64,000 nt of DNA, from contig NZ_REFW01000001.1 of NCBI RefSeq assembly GCF_003688855.1, positions 1-64,000 of the forward strand. Direction: 5' to 3'. The translations under genes and the position numbers were made by a program. Position 1 is the stretch's first letter, and each line of letters opens with the position of its first letter. Under the pieces are notes generated by a model that had not been told where the DNA came from, did not search any database, and saw only the letters and a list, made by a program, of their open reading frames with translations. Origin of the DNA: Tessaracoccus antarcticus (GTDB lineage: Bacteria > Actinomycetota > Actinomycetes > Propionibacteriales > Propionibacteriaceae). Positions 19,257 through 29,235 of this stretch are shown here, in pieces.

Positions 19257-19910
19257 ATGGGATCAGTGCTGTTCGTCTCTCCCGGCGCCACCATTCCCGG
19301 TGCCCTGTCGTTGCTCAACCACGCCACCTCGGCCGTAGCCACCACACCTGAGGCGATCGCCCGCATGGACGCGGCGGACGTGCTCGTGGTGGACGGGCGC
19401 GACGACCTCGTGTGGGCGCGGGCCGTCACCACGACGCTGCGGGCAGCCCGCGCCGACGTCGCCATCATGCTGCTGGTGCCACCGAACGGCGTGTCGCTGC
19501 TCGGTCGCGAATGGGGCTTCACGGACTTCGTCACCGACACCAGTGAGCCCGCCGAATTCGACGCGCGCATCCGTATGCTGATGCGCTCCGCCACCGATCG
19601 GCAGGTGCTGGCGTTCGGCCCCATTCGCGTGGACGAGGCCGCCTACCTGGCCACCCTCTCCGGCGATCCGCTGGACCTGACCTACACCGAGTTCGAACTC
19701 CTGCGCTACCTCATGGCCAACCCCGGGAAGGTGCTGACCCGGGAGGTCCTCCTCAGCCAGGTGTGGGGCTATGACTACTTCGGTGGAACCCGCACCGTCG
19801 ACGTGCACATCCGGCGGCTACGCGCCAAGCTGGGCCAGTTCGACTGGTACATCGGGACGGTCCGCAACGTCGGATACCGCTTCACCTCAGCCCGGAAGGG
19901 ATCGGAATGA
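19257..19910 (+). CDS. glnR: GlnR-type winged-helix response regulator
   Basis: 217 residues. The N-terminal ~115 residues form an atypical receiver: VVDGRDDL offers one Asp, but the usual acidic pair at the start of the domain is missing, as in actinobacterial GlnR, which works without a partner kinase. The C-terminal OmpR-type winged helix shows LTYTEFELLRYL and TVDVHIRRLRAKLG. GlnR controls nitrogen assimilation in actinomycetes; the assignment also rests on the conserved glnR-mshD neighbourhood. ATG 19257 has an AGGAGGAGG site. The stop overlaps mshD by 4 nt. Confidence 0.82.
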   Translation: MGSVLFVSPGATIPGALSLLNHATSAVATTPEAIARMDAADVLVVDGRDDLVWARAVTTTLRAARADVAIMLLVPPNGVSLLGREWGFTDFVTDTSEPAEFDARIRMLMRSATDRQVLAFGPIRVDEAAYLATLSGDPLDLTYTEFELLRYLMANPGKVLTREVLLSQVWGYDYFGGTRTVDVHIRRLRAKLGQFDWYIGTVRNVGYRFTSARKGSE

Positions 19911-20761
19911 TGGAACTCGAGCAGCTCACGCCGCAGCAGCGCGACGAAGTGCAGCACCTGGTGCAGCGCATTGCTGAGGCCGACGGTGTCGCCCCCACGA
20001 ACGAGTCCGCGGACCTCGTCATCGCGGGGCAGCGACCGGGCAGCTTCTTCTTCGCCACGGCTGGGGACGACTTGGTGGGGTTCGCCGTCGCCGACGCGCG
20101 CGACGGCACCATCCAGGCGGGGGTGCTGCCCGGGCACCGCCGCCGGGGGCACGGCACATCCCTGTTGCGCGCGGCGCTGGAGGCCCACCCCCACCACACG
20201 CTGTGGGCATTCGGCACCCAACCGGGTGCCGCAGGCCTGGCCGGGGCGCTGGGCCTGACACCGGTGCGAGAACTGCTGAAGATGGCCCGCCCGCTGGGGG
20301 AGGAGCCCGAGGCCCGGGTTCCGGCGGGGTGGACGATCCGCGCGTTTCGTCCTAGCGACGCCGACGGCGTCGTCGCCACCAACGCCGCCGCCTTCGCCCA
20401 CCACCCGGAGCAGGGCAGGTTGACCCGTGACGAGTTCGACGCGCTCACCTCCCAACCCTGGTTCTCCGCGGAGGGGCTACTGGTGGCCACCCGCGGCTAC
20501 GAGGATTCGCCGGTGGTGGGATTCCACTGGACGAAACGCCACGACGAGGCCACCGGTGAGGTCTACGTGCTGGCTGTGCATCCGGACCATGAGGGGCACG
20601 GCCTCGGACGGGCGCTTCTGGAGGCCGGCCTCGCGCATCTGGAGGCCGTCGGCTGCACCGAGGTCGTCCTGTTCGTGGAGGCCAGCGAGGAACGTGTGGT
20701 GGCGATGTATCGATCCGCTAGCTTTGTGACCAGCAACACAGACACCAGTTACCAATTGTGA
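19907..20761 (+). CDS. mshD: Mycothiol synthase MshD
   Basis: 284 residues made of two GNAT acetyltransferase domains (about 1-140 and 145-284), the known architecture of MshD. The acetyl-CoA pyrophosphate loops appear as [12 protein letters not shown] and [11 protein letters not shown]. It acetylates Cys-GlcN-Ins to give mycothiol, the main low-mass thiol of actinobacteria. The ATG overlaps the glnR stop (ATGA), so the two are co-translated. With mycothione reductase at 29236-30648 this shows a working mycothiol system. Confidence 0.93.
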   Translation: MMELEQLTPQQRDEVQHLVQRIAEADGVAPTNESADLVIAGQRPGSFFFATAGDDLVGFAVADARDGTIQAGVLPGHRRRGHGTSLLRAALEAHPHHTLWAFGTQPGAAGLAGALGLTPVRELLKMARPLGEEPEARVPAGWTIRAFRPSDADGVVATNAAAFAHHPEQGRLTRDEFDALTSQPWFSAEGLLVATRGYEDSPVVGFHWTKRHDEATGEVYVLAVHPDHEGHGLGRALLEAGLAHLEAVGCTEVVLFVEASEERVVAMYRSASFVTSNTDTSYQL

Positions 20762-20771
20762 GGAATCCGAC

Positions 20772-22880
20772 ATGGCCGTGGAGTACCTGGAGCAGGACCT
20801 GGACCGTGCCGACGCCCCCCTGCCAGCGAACCGGTACTCAGACCGGGAGATGCAGTGGCTGGAGTTCAACAACCGCGTCCTGGACCTGGCGAAGGACTCG
20901 GCGCGCGTCCCGCTCATAGAGCGCGCAAAGTTCCTGGCCATCTTCTCCAACAACCTTGACGAGTTCTTCATGGTCCGGGTGGCCGGGCTGAAGCGTCGCA
21001 TCCACGCCGGCGTGGCCGTGCCGACGATCACCGGCCAGATGCCCGGTGAGGTGCATGCCGCCATCCTGCAACGCACAGCAGAACTGGTGGCGGAACAATC
21101 CCGCGTGTTCGAGGACGACGTCCGTCCGGCCCTGCGTGCGGAGGGCATCGAGATCCTCCACTGGGCGGAGTTGACCGCCGCGGAGAAGGACCGGATGCGC
21201 ACGCTCTTCGCGGAGCGCGTCTTCCCCGTCCTCACCCCCCTGGCCGTGGACCCCTCGCACCCCTTCCCCTACATCTCCGGGTTGTCGATCAACCTGGCCG
21301 TCATCCTCCGCAACCCCAAGACCGGTGCCCGGCAGTTCGCACGCGTCAAGGTGCCCCCGGTCCTGGCACGGTTCGTCAAACTCGGCGAAGGTCGCTTCCT
21401 GCCACTGGAGGAGGTGATCGCCCGACACCTCGGCCAACTGTTCACGGGCATGGAGGTGGTCAGCCACACCACCTTCCGGGTGACCCGCAACGAGGACATC
21501 GAGGTGGAGGAGGACGACGCCGAGAATCTTCTGTTCGCCCTGGAGAAGGAACTGTTGCGCCGCCGCGTCGGCCGCCCGCCCGTGCGCCTGGAGGTGGAGG
21601 ACGACATCGACGACAGGATGATCTCCCGGATCATCCGCGAACTCGATGTCTCCGACGCCGAGGTGTTCCGGCTGCCGGCACCACTGGACCTCTCGGGCCT
21701 CTTCGCCCTGGAGGACACGGTGCGGGAGGACCTGAAGTACCCCAACTTCCTGCCCATCACACACCCGGACCTTGCCGAGGTGGAGAGCGCCCGCCCCGCG
21801 GACATGTTCAAGGCCCTGAAGATGCGCGACGTGCTGGTCCAGCACCCCTACGACTCCTTCGCCACCTCCGTGCAGCGTTTCATCGAGCAGGCCGCGAGCG
21901 ACCCGGCCGTGCTGGCCATCAAGCAGACGCTGTACCGCACCTCCGGTGACTCCCCCATCGTCGACGCCCTCATCGAGGCCGCCGCCCTGGGCAAGCAGGT
22001 ACTGGCCGTGGTGGAGATCAAGGCCCGCTTCGACGAGCAGGCCAACATCGGCTTCGCCCGTGAACTGGAGAAGGCCGGCGTGCACGTGGTCTACGGCATG
22101 GTCGGGCTCAAGACCCACTGCAAACTGGCGCTCGTGGTGCGCGAGGAGGGCGACGGCCTACGCCGTTACGCCCACATCGGCACCGGCAACTACAACCCCA
22201 AGACCGCCCGCCTGTACGAGGACATGGGCCTGCTGACCAGCAATCCCATCATCACCGACGACATCGCCCGGCTCTTCAACCACCTCTCCGGCATGACCCA
22301 GGAGACGAACTATCGCCGCCTGCTCGTGGCCCCCCACGGCATCCGTGCAGGTCTGCTGCGGCTCATCGAGAAGGAAGTGGAGAACCATCGCAAGGGGCTG
22401 CCCTCCGGTATCCGCATCAAGGTCAACTCCGTGGTGGACGAGTCGATCATCGACGCGCTGTACCGCGCCTCGCAGGCGGGGGTGCGCATCGACGTGTGGG
22501 TGCGCGGCACCTGCACCATCCGGCCCGGGGTGCCGGGCCTCAGCGAGAACATTCGCGTTCGCTCCATCCTGGGACGCTTCCTGGAACACTCCCGACTCTT
22601 CGCCTTCACCGGCGCAGGCACACCCATGGTGGGCCTCGGCTCCGCGGACATGATGCACCGCAACCTGGACCGCCGCGTCGAGGCCATCGTCTCGCTGAGC
22701 AATCCCGCGCACATCCAGCAGATCGAGGAACTGTTCGACCTGGCCTTTGCACCTGATGTGGTCCACTGGGAACTGCTCGACGACACCTGGACGGCCCACA
22801 CCACGGACGCCGAGGGCAAGCCGCTGGTCGATCTGCAGGAGGACCTGATCCGGCAGTCGAGACAGCGCCGCAACCGATGA
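20772..22880 (+). CDS. ppk: Polyphosphate kinase 1
   Basis: 702 residues. The autophosphorylated His is His468 in [11 protein letters not shown], and a second catalytic His is His629 in [11 protein letters not shown]. The N domain (NRELSWL-like [11 protein letters not shown]) and the [15 protein letters not shown] helix are clear. It polymerises ATP gamma-phosphate into polyphosphate. The gene starts 10 nt after mshD with AGGA upstream and overlaps the next gene by 4 nt, placing phosphate storage in the same message as glnR and mshD and just before the pst genes. Confidence 0.97.
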   Translation: MAVEYLEQDLDRADAPLPANRYSDREMQWLEFNNRVLDLAKDSARVPLIERAKFLAIFSNNLDEFFMVRVAGLKRRIHAGVAVPTITGQMPGEVHAAILQRTAELVAEQSRVFEDDVRPALRAEGIEILHWAELTAAEKDRMRTLFAERVFPVLTPLAVDPSHPFPYISGLSINLAVILRNPKTGARQFARVKVPPVLARFVKLGEGRFLPLEEVIARHLGQLFTGMEVVSHTTFRVTRNEDIEVEEDDAENLLFALEKELLRRRVGRPPVRLEVEDDIDDRMISRIIRELDVSDAEVFRLPAPLDLSGLFALEDTVREDLKYPNFLPITHPDLAEVESARPADMFKALKMRDVLVQHPYDSFATSVQRFIEQAASDPAVLAIKQTLYRTSGDSPIVDALIEAAALGKQVLAVVEIKARFDEQANIGFARELEKAGVHVVYGMVGLKTHCKLALVVREEGDGLRRYAHIGTGNYNPKTARLYEDMGLLTSNPIITDDIARLFNHLSGMTQETNYRRLLVAPHGIRAGLLRLIEKEVENHRKGLPSGIRIKVNSVVDESIIDALYRASQAGVRIDVWVRGTCTIRPGVPGLSENIRVRSILGRFLEHSRLFAFTGAGTPMVGLGSADMMHRNLDRRVEAIVSLSNPAHIQQIEELFDLAFAPDVVHWELLDDTWTAHTTDAEGKPLVDLQEDLIRQSRQRRNR

Positions 22881-23752
22881 CCAGGAAGCCGGACGTCATC
22901 GCGGCCGGTGGTGTGGTGCTGCGCACCCACCACAACAAAGGTCAGCAGGTCCTCCTCATCCATCGGGAGAGCTACGACGACTGGTCGCTGCCGAAGGGCA
23001 AGGGTCTCCCCGATGAACTCCTGCCGGAGACCGCCATTCGGGAGATCCGGGAGGAGACCGGTGTCACTGCCTGCCTCGACCTGAGGTTGCCGACGCAGAA
23101 GTACACCGTCCCCAAGGGTTTGAAGGCCACCCACTACTGGCGGGCCCACGTGGTGGAGCAGCGTCCCCGCAAACCGGATGCGGAGGTGCAGAAGGTCAAG
23201 TGGTTCAGCATCGAGGAGGCCTTGGCGACGCTCTCCTACGACATCGACCGCACGGTTCTGACCGCCGCCATCGAACTGCCCGCCACCAACGTGTTGCTGT
23301 TGGTGCGCCACGGAAAGGCCATGCTGCGCAAGGACTGGACCGGCCCCGACCAGCGCCGCCGCCTCGGAGGCCGGGGACGCAAGCAGGCCCAACACCTCAT
23401 GGACCTCCTCGATGCGTTCTGCATCCAGAGTCTCGTCAGCTCGTCCGCAACCCGATGCGTCCAGACCCTCGAGCCGTATGCCGAGTCACGCCGGTTGCCG
23501 ATCCGCCACGTCGACATCCTCACGGAGGAGGAGGGGACGGAGCACCCCAAGCGTGTGGCGCGCTTCATGGCCGAACTGATGGCCGGACTGGACCGTCCCA
23601 CGGTCGTCTGCGGGCACCGACCTGTCCTACCCGCCATGTACGAGGGACTGGGGATGGCGCCGAAACCGATGGTGGTGGCGGAGGCCGTGGCCCTGCACCT
23701 GGACGCCACGGGCACTCTCATCCGCTCCGAGGTGTTCAAGCCGAAGGCCTGA
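22877..23752 (+). CDS. Nudix hydrolase fused to histidine phosphatase (MutT1-like)
   Basis: 291 residues. Residues ~1-135 are a Nudix domain with a full box, G-x5-E-x7-REIREETGV. Residues ~138-291 are a histidine phosphatase with the RHG triad at His145 and a VVCGHRP motif. The same two-domain layout is known in mycobacterial MutT1, which degrades 8-oxo-dGTP and diadenosine polyphosphates. Its ATG overlaps the ppk stop, so a role in clearing nucleotide by-products of polyphosphate metabolism is plausible but inferred. Confidence 0.92.
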   Translation: MTRKPDVIAAGGVVLRTHHNKGQQVLLIHRESYDDWSLPKGKGLPDELLPETAIREIREETGVTACLDLRLPTQKYTVPKGLKATHYWRAHVVEQRPRKPDAEVQKVKWFSIEEALATLSYDIDRTVLTAAIELPATNVLLLVRHGKAMLRKDWTGPDQRRRLGGRGRKQAQHLMDLLDAFCIQSLVSSSATRCVQTLEPYAESRRLPIRHVDILTEEEGTEHPKRVARFMAELMAGLDRPTVVCGHRPVLPAMYEGLGMAPKPMVVAEAVALHLDATGTLIRSEVFKPKA

Positions 23753-23765
23753 GAAATGGCCACTT

Positions 23766-23787
23766 GTTCACCGGTTGTTCACGCAAT
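23766..23787 (+). promoter_or_regulatory. PHO box, two 11-nt direct repeats upstream of pstS
   Basis: GTTCACCGGTT (23766-23776) and GTTCACGCAAT (23777-23787) are adjacent 11-nt units that both open with GTTCAC, the core of actinomycete PhoP-binding direct repeats. They end 28 nt before a TAGTTT hexamer at 23816-23821 that can serve as the -10 box, so PhoP would sit over the -35 region as an activator. Confidence 0.75.
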
Positions 23788-23815
23788 GGGTGGGCATCAG
23801 GCCACCTTGGCTGCC

Positions 23816-23821
23816 TAGTTT
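23816..23821 (+). promoter_or_regulatory. pstS: Probable -10 box of the pst promoter
   Basis: TAGTTT, with no good -35 hexamer 17 nt upstream, which fits activation through the PHO box. The leader to the pstS ATG would be about 73 nt. Confidence 0.45.
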
Positions 23822-23900
23822 CTGGGGTGTGGCAAACACATCTCCGGGTTCCACCAGAACCCGCACACCAGAACGTCGTCAAGCCCTGGAAGGTACCGCA

Positions 23901-25007
23901 ATGAAGTTGCGCCTGACTGCAGCCCTTGGTCTGGGGGCCGCCCTCATGCTCACGGCGTGCGCCGCCAATGAGGGCCAGACCGCCGAAACCACCCCGACGA
24001 GTGCCGTCTCGGACGGTGCAACCACCGGCGCCGCACCCCTCAAGGGAACGCTCAACGGCATGGGGGCCTCCTCCGTCAGCGTGGCGCAGGAGAACTGGAT
24101 CGCCCAGTTCCAGACCGCCAACCCGGACGTCACCGTCCTGTACTCCCCCGACGGTTCCGGCGCCGGCCGTGACGCCTTCATGGGTGGCGGTGCCGACTTC
24201 GCCGGTTCCGACCGGGCCTTCACGTCCGAGGAGAACGTGGCCGGCGCATTCAAGAGCTGCGCACCCGATTCCACGGCCCTGGACCTGCCCGTCTACATCT
24301 CCCCCATCGCCGTGGTGTTCCACGTCGACGGCGTGGAGTCACTCAACCTGACCCCGGCCGTGCTGGCCTCCATCTTCAAGGGCGACATCACCAACTGGTC
24401 CGACCCGCTGATCACCGCATTGAACCCGGATGCGACGCTCCCGGACCTCGCCATCACGGCGGTGCACCGCTCTGATGACTCCGGCACCACCGACAACTTC
24501 ACGACGTACCTCAGCAACGCCGCCGGCGAGGTCTGGGACGCGGAGCCGGACGGTGCCTGGCCGTACCAGAAGGGCGAGGCGGCCAAGGGCACCTCGGGTG
24601 TCATCTCGGCCGTCAAGGATGGCGTCGGCACCATCGGTTACGCCGATGCGTCACAGGCCGGCGAGGCCACGAAGGCCAGCATCGGTGTCGAGGGCGCTTT
24701 CGAGCAGCCCACGGCCGAGGCCGCCGCCGCCGCCGTCGAAGCGTCCCCCATCGCCGAGGGCAGGGCCGAGCACGACCTGGCCCTGGAGCTGGACTCCAAG
24801 GCGTCGGGATACCCGATCGTGCTGGTCTCCTATGCCCTGGCGTGCACCGACTACAAGGACGACGCCAAGGCGGACCTCGTGAAGGCGTACCTGAACTACA
24901 TCGCCTCCGAGGAGGGGCAGAAGGTGGCGGCGGATGGTCCCGGCGCAGCCCCGCTCTCCGAAGCGCTCCGCGGGCAGGTGCTCGCAGCCATCGACTCGAT
25001 ACAGTGA
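23901..25007 (+). CDS. pstS: Phosphate ABC transporter substrate-binding lipoprotein PstS
   Basis: 368 residues. A lipoprotein signal ends at LTAC with lipidated Cys20. The phosphate-binding loops are visible: GMGASSV, SPDGSGAGRDAF, the GADFAGSDRAF motif, and SDDSGTTDNF. It captures inorganic phosphate outside the membrane for PstCAB. ATG 23901 follows GGAAGGTACC. It is first in pstSCAB, behind a PHO-box-like site, and is separated from pstC by a strong hairpin. Confidence 0.97.
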   Translation: MKLRLTAALGLGAALMLTACAANEGQTAETTPTSAVSDGATTGAAPLKGTLNGMGASSVSVAQENWIAQFQTANPDVTVLYSPDGSGAGRDAFMGGGADFAGSDRAFTSEENVAGAFKSCAPDSTALDLPVYISPIAVVFHVDGVESLNLTPAVLASIFKGDITNWSDPLITALNPDATLPDLAITAVHRSDDSGTTDNFTTYLSNAAGEVWDAEPDGAWPYQKGEAAKGTSGVISAVKDGVGTIGYADASQAGEATKASIGVEGAFEQPTAEAAAAAVEASPIAEGRAEHDLALELDSKASGYPIVLVSYALACTDYKDDAKADLVKAYLNYIASEEGQKVAADGPGAAPLSEALRGQVLAAIDSIQ

Positions 25008-25027
25008 CACCGACCACCCTGATGGTC

Positions 25028-25066
25028 GACCACGCCCGCCCCGGCATCCCCGGGCCGGGCGTGGTC
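25028..25066 (+). terminator. Hairpin between pstS and pstC, possible attenuator
   Basis: GACCACGCCCG and CGGGCGTGGTC make a perfect 11-bp stem, extended inward by CCCGG/CCGGG around a 5-nt loop. No T-run follows. In a transport operon such a stem can trim downstream transcription or protect the 3' end of pstS mRNA, giving an excess of the binding protein. Confidence 0.6.
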
Positions 25067-25122
25067 TGCCCGTTCGGTCCGCGCCTGCCACCGAACCGGC
25101 ATGTCCCCTGCCCAGGAGCACG

Positions 25123-26082
25123 ATGACCGCCGACACCGTCACGGATCCACCCGGCGCACCCGGGGCGTTGCGACGCACCTCCCGCCAGATCGGCGATGTG
25201 GTCTTCAAGGGGTTCTCCACGGGGTCGGGGATCACGATCCTCGTCCTGCTGGCAGCAGTGGCCACCTTCCTGGTGGGCATGTCCATCCCCGCGCTGACCG
25301 CTGACGCCGCCGACCTGCCCTTCGGCGACTTCTGGGCCTACGTTGCCCCCTACGCATTCGGCACGGTGTGGGCCGCCGCCCTGGCCATGCTGTTCGCGGT
25401 CCCGCTGTCCGTAGGGATTGCGCTGTTCCTCACGCACTACGCCCCCAAACGGGTCCGACAGATCTTCGGCTACATCATCGACCTGCTGGCGGCCGTGCCG
25501 TCGGTGGTGTTCGGGCTGTGGGGCATCAACGTGCTCGCACCCCTCATGCGTCCCTTGTTCGTGTGGCTGAACCAGTACCTCGGCTGGATCCCGTTCTTCG
25601 CCGGGCCTGTCTCCGGTACGGGGCGCACGATCCTGACAGCAGCCGTCGTGCTCGCCGTCATGGTGCTCCCCATCATCACGGCCATGTGCCGCGAGGTGTT
25701 CACCCAGACGCCCCGCCTCCACGAGGAGGCGGCTCTGGCGCTGGGCGCGACACGGTGGGAGATGATCCGCCAAGCGGTACTGCCCTTCGGGATGCCCGGC
25801 ATCGTGTCGGGCTGCATGCTGGGGTTGGGCCGGGCGCTCGGCGAGACGATGGCGGTAGCCATGGTGCTGTCACCGGCCGCCGTCATCAACGTCCACCTGC
25901 TGACCTCCAGCAACCCCAACACCATCGCCGCCAACATTGCGCTGGCGTTTCCCGAGGCCTACCAGTTGGGTGTCAACCAACTGATCGCCACGGGCCTTGT
26001 CCTGTTCGTCATCACGCTCGCCGTCAACATGACGGCACGCTGGGTTGTTGCCCGGCGCAAGGAATTCTCGGGGGCCAACTGA
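25123..26082 (+). CDS. pstC: Phosphate ABC transporter permease PstC
   Basis: 319 residues with six predicted transmembrane segments. The coupling-helix motif EEAALALGATRWEMIRQAVLP is followed by GRALGETMAVAM, typical of PstC. It forms the phosphate channel with PstA. ATG 25123 follows AGGAG; the stop overlaps the pstA ATG by 1 nt. Confidence 0.96.
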   Translation: MTADTVTDPPGAPGALRRTSRQIGDVVFKGFSTGSGITILVLLAAVATFLVGMSIPALTADAADLPFGDFWAYVAPYAFGTVWAAALAMLFAVPLSVGIALFLTHYAPKRVRQIFGYIIDLLAAVPSVVFGLWGINVLAPLMRPLFVWLNQYLGWIPFFAGPVSGTGRTILTAAVVLAVMVLPIITAMCREVFTQTPRLHEEAALALGATRWEMIRQAVLPFGMPGIVSGCMLGLGRALGETMAVAMVLSPAAVINVHLLTSSNPNTIAANIALAFPEAYQLGVNQLIATGLVLFVITLAVNMTARWVVARRKEFSGAN

Positions 26083-27152
26083 TGCCGAGATCACTGCCAC
26101 CTCTCCAGGGCGTCGTGAACCCCCTCACCGCCGGTCGCCTTCCCCGCTTCACCGAACCGGCCCTTCTTGTGGTGTGCCTCGTGGTCACCACCGCTGCCCT
26201 GTCAGTCCTGAATGCCGGGAACCCGGGCGTCATCATCATCGTGGGCGCGCTGCTGTTCCTGCTGGTCAGCTTCGCCCTGGCCACCAGTGTCGAGGGCGTT
26301 CGCCACGCCAAGGACCGGCTCGCGGCCCATGTGGTCACCGGATTCTTCCTCATCGCCCTGGCCCCGCTGGTGTCGCTCGCATGGGGCACCGTCAGTGCCG
26401 GGCTTGCCCGCATGGACGTGAAGTTCTTCACCTATTCCATGCGCAACGTCATCGGCGAGGGCGGCGGCGCCGTCCACGCCATCTGGGGAACGCTCATCAT
26501 CACGGGCATGGCCACACTGATCTCCGTACCAATCGGCCTCATGACTGCCATCTACCTCGTGGAGTACGGCGCGCGTCACCGGCTGGCCAGCGCCATCCGG
26601 TTCTTCGTGGACGTGATGACGGGCATCCCGTCGATCGTGGCCGGGCTGTTCGCCTACACGCTGTTCTCCCTGTTCTTCGGTCCGGGCACCAAGGTGGGCA
26701 TCGCCGGCGCAGTTGCCCTGAGCGTGCTGATGATCCCCACGGTGGTGCGCTCCACGGAGGAGATGCTGCGGCTCGTCCCCAACGAGCTCCGCGAGGCCTC
26801 CTACGCGCTCGGTGTGCCGAAATGGCGCACGATCGTCAAGGTGGTACTGCCGACATCGCTGGCCGGCATCATCACCGGCGTGGTGCTGTCCATCGCCCGC
26901 ATCATCGGCGAGACCGCACCCCTGCTGGTGACGGCCGGTATGAACCAGTCGCTGAACACCAACCCGTTCGACTCCCCCATGGCCACGCTGCCCGTGTTCG
27001 TGTACTACCAGTACGTGACGCCCGGCATCCCGCAGGATCCGTACCACGCCCGTGCCTGGGCCGGTGCGCTCACCCTGATCCTCATCGTGATGCTGCTGAA
27101 CCTGGTGGGGCGGCTCATTTCCTGGAAATTCGCTCCCAAGCCCGGACGCTGA
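26082..27152 (+). CDS. pstA: Phosphate ABC transporter permease PstA
   Basis: 356 residues, longer at the N terminus than many PstA proteins: about 100 residues with two or three hydrophobic segments precede the core. The core has the [20 protein letters not shown] coupling motif and [11 protein letters not shown]. It partners PstC. TGATG overlap with pstC. Confidence 0.96.
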   Translation: MPRSLPPLQGVVNPLTAGRLPRFTEPALLVVCLVVTTAALSVLNAGNPGVIIIVGALLFLLVSFALATSVEGVRHAKDRLAAHVVTGFFLIALAPLVSLAWGTVSAGLARMDVKFFTYSMRNVIGEGGGAVHAIWGTLIITGMATLISVPIGLMTAIYLVEYGARHRLASAIRFFVDVMTGIPSIVAGLFAYTLFSLFFGPGTKVGIAGAVALSVLMIPTVVRSTEEMLRLVPNELREASYALGVPKWRTIVKVVLPTSLAGIITGVVLSIARIIGETAPLLVTAGMNQSLNTNPFDSPMATLPVFVYYQYVTPGIPQDPYHARAWAGALTLILIVMLLNLVGRLISWKFAPKPGR

Positions 27153-27168
27153 GAAGAGAGAAGCTGCA

Positions 27169-27948
27169 ATGTCCAAGCGCATCGAGATCAAGGATCTCGA
27201 CATCTACTACGGCAAGTTCCACGCCGTCAGTGGCGTCAACATGACCATCCAGCCCCGCTCGGTCACGGCATTCATCGGATCGTCGGGGTGCGGCAAGTCG
27301 ACGGTGCTGCGGTCCATCAACCGCATGCATGAGGTGATCGACGGCGCCTACTCCACGGGGCAGGTCCTTCTGGACGGCGTCGACCTGTACGGCCCCGGCG
27401 TCGACCCGGTCCGGGTGCGACGCCAGGTGGGCATGGTGTTCCAGCGCCCCAACCCGTTTCCGACCATGTCCATCCGTGAGAACGTGCTGGCCGGGGTCAG
27501 ATTGAACAACTCCAAGGTCACACGTCCACAGGCCGAGGAAATCGTGGAGAAGTCGCTGCAGGCCGCGAACCTCTGGAAGGAGGTCAAGGACCGCCTCGAC
27601 CGCCCGGGGTCCGGCCTCTCCGGTGGCCAGCAGCAGCGACTCTGCATCGCGCGTGCCATTGCCATCGCCCCCGACGTGGTCCTCATGGACGAGCCCTGCT
27701 CAGCCCTTGACCCCATCTCCACGCTGGCGATCGAGGACCTCATCCACCAGTTGAAGGAGGAATACACCGTCGTCATCGTCACCCACAACATGCAGCAGGC
27801 CGCTCGGGTGTCCGACCAGACGGCGTTCTTCAACCTCAAGGAGCAGGGGAAACCCGGCGAGCTCATCGAGGTGGCCTCCACCGAGAAGATCTTCCACAAT
27901 CCGGACCAGAAAGCCACGGAGGACTACATCACGGGTCGCTTCGGCTGA
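27169..27948 (+). CDS. pstB: Phosphate ABC transporter ATP-binding protein PstB
   Basis: 259 residues. Walker A is GSSGCGKST, the signature is LSGGQQQR, and Walker B is [13 protein letters not shown]. Other PstB traits such as FQRPNPFP and [12 protein letters not shown] are present. It powers PstSCA. ATG 27169 has AGAGAG upstream. No phoU follows; the next gene is convergent. Confidence 0.97.
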   Translation: MSKRIEIKDLDIYYGKFHAVSGVNMTIQPRSVTAFIGSSGCGKSTVLRSINRMHEVIDGAYSTGQVLLDGVDLYGPGVDPVRVRRQVGMVFQRPNPFPTMSIRENVLAGVRLNNSKVTRPQAEEIVEKSLQAANLWKEVKDRLDRPGSGLSGGQQQRLCIARAIAIAPDVVLMDEPCSALDPISTLAIEDLIHQLKEEYTVVIVTHNMQQAARVSDQTAFFNLKEQGKPGELIEVASTEKIFHNPDQKATEDYITGRFG

Positions 27949-27982
27949 TCCTTCTGGGTCTGTCGGGGCAGTGCGCGGGGCC

Positions 27983-29209
27983 CTACGCCGAGCACGTCAG
28001 CAGGCCGGCGTCGGCTTTGAGCTCCAGGACCCGGGCGGCGGAGCCCGCCACCCGGGTGGCGAACGCCTCATCTGCCTCGGCGGCGGCCAGCGTGTCGGCC
28101 ACCATGGCCTTCAGCAGGGCGGGGTCCGCGTTGATGGCCAGGTCACCGCCCGCCTGGATGAAGCGCGTGCCGCGTTCTGCGGCGGGGACGTCCTTGACGG
28201 CCACGGCGGCGCCCAGGTCGTCGGCAATCACCACCTTGTCGAAGCCCAGCTCACCGCGGAGGATGTCGGTGATGATGATGCTGGAGAAGACGCCCTCATG
28301 GTCGGGGTCGAGGTTCATGAAGACCCCGGAGGACACCATGACCGACGAAGCGCCCGCCTCGATCCCTGCCGTGAAGACGGACCAGTCCTCGTCGCCCGGC
28401 ACAACGTCGGTGTCCTTGGCAGCACCGAAGTCCGTGTTGGTGGTGACCTTCCCCAGCCCGGGGAAGTGTTTCAGCGACGTGGCGATGCCCGCCTCCGCCA
28501 TTCCCTCGGTGAACTCGACAACGCCGCGGGCGGCAACTTCCCGATCGTTGCCATAGTTGCGCTTCAGCGCGCCGATGGGGGCGTTGCTCGACTGCTTGGC
28601 CTGCGGCACCACGTCGGCAACCGGCGCCAAGTCGTACTGGACGCCCACGGCAGCCAGCTCCTGGCCCCAGCCGCGCGCCGCATCACGCAGCTCGCCAGCA
28701 GGCATGGCCGACTGGTCGAGTGCGGTGGGAATAGCGCTGAATCCCGGGCCCTTCAGCCGCTGGACCCGGCCGCCCTCCTGGTCGGCAGCCACCATGAGGG
28801 GCATGGCATCGGTCCCCAACGCTGACACGGCCTTCGTCACCTTCGTGATGGCGGCGGCACCGGCCGTGGAGTTGCCGAGCAGCACCACAGAGCCTGTGTG
28901 CGTGTCGCGGATGGCCGTGGACGTCGCCGCGTCCAGACCTGCCGTGGAGACGCCCACCATGTACAACTGCCCCACCTGCTCGGGAAGTGTCATGCCGGCG
29001 ACAATGTCGCGGCACCCTGCAATATCCGCCTCCGTCGCTGACGGGGACGGTGACGGAGACGGTGGCGCTGATTCAGTGTGGGGTGCCGTCGGTGACGAAC
29101 TCGCAGATGCGTTCGTGGCCGGGCTGACGCCCGGCCCGGCGGTGGGCCCGGGGGCACAGCCGGCAACGAGGCAGGCGAGGGCAGCAAGTGAGGGAAGGAG
29201 TCGGCGCAC
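27983..29209 (-). CDS. Glycoside hydrolase family 3 lipoprotein, beta-N-acetylhexosaminidase-like
   Basis: 408 residues. The signal ends at LVAGC with lipidated Cys18, then a Ser/Pro/Ala-rich linker to about 60. The GH3 barrel shows DQEGGRVQRL, the KHFPGLG motif that carries the general-base His of NagZ-type enzymes, and a VIADDLGA segment with the nucleophile Asp. It probably removes GlcNAc from muropeptides or other surface glycans. The start GTG 29209 is supported by TAGCCT 7 nt upstream. Convergent with pstB. Confidence 0.88.
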   Translation of the reverse strand: MRRLLPSLAALACLVAGCAPGPTAGPGVSPATNASASSSPTAPHTESAPPSPSPSPSATEADIAGCRDIVAGMTLPEQVGQLYMVGVSTAGLDAATSTAIRDTHTGSVVLLGNSTAGAAAITKVTKAVSALGTDAMPLMVAADQEGGRVQRLKGPGFSAIPTALDQSAMPAGELRDAARGWGQELAAVGVQYDLAPVADVVPQAKQSSNAPIGALKRNYGNDREVAARGVVEFTEGMAEAGIATSLKHFPGLGKVTTNTDFGAAKDTDVVPGDEDWSVFTAGIEAGASSVMVSSGVFMNLDPDHEGVFSSIIITDILRGELGFDKVVIADDLGAAVAVKDVPAAERGTRFIQAGGDLAINADPALLKAMVADTLAAAEADEAFATRVAGSAARVLELKADAGLLTCSA

Positions 29210-29216
29210 GGGGTTC

Positions 29217-29222
29217 AGGCTA
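29217..29222 (-). promoter_or_regulatory. -10 box for the GH3 lipoprotein gene (leaderless type)
   Basis: TAGCCT on the minus strand, 7 nt before the GTG at 29209. Confidence 0.4.
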
Positions 29223-29235
29223 CCGGCCGCGATCC

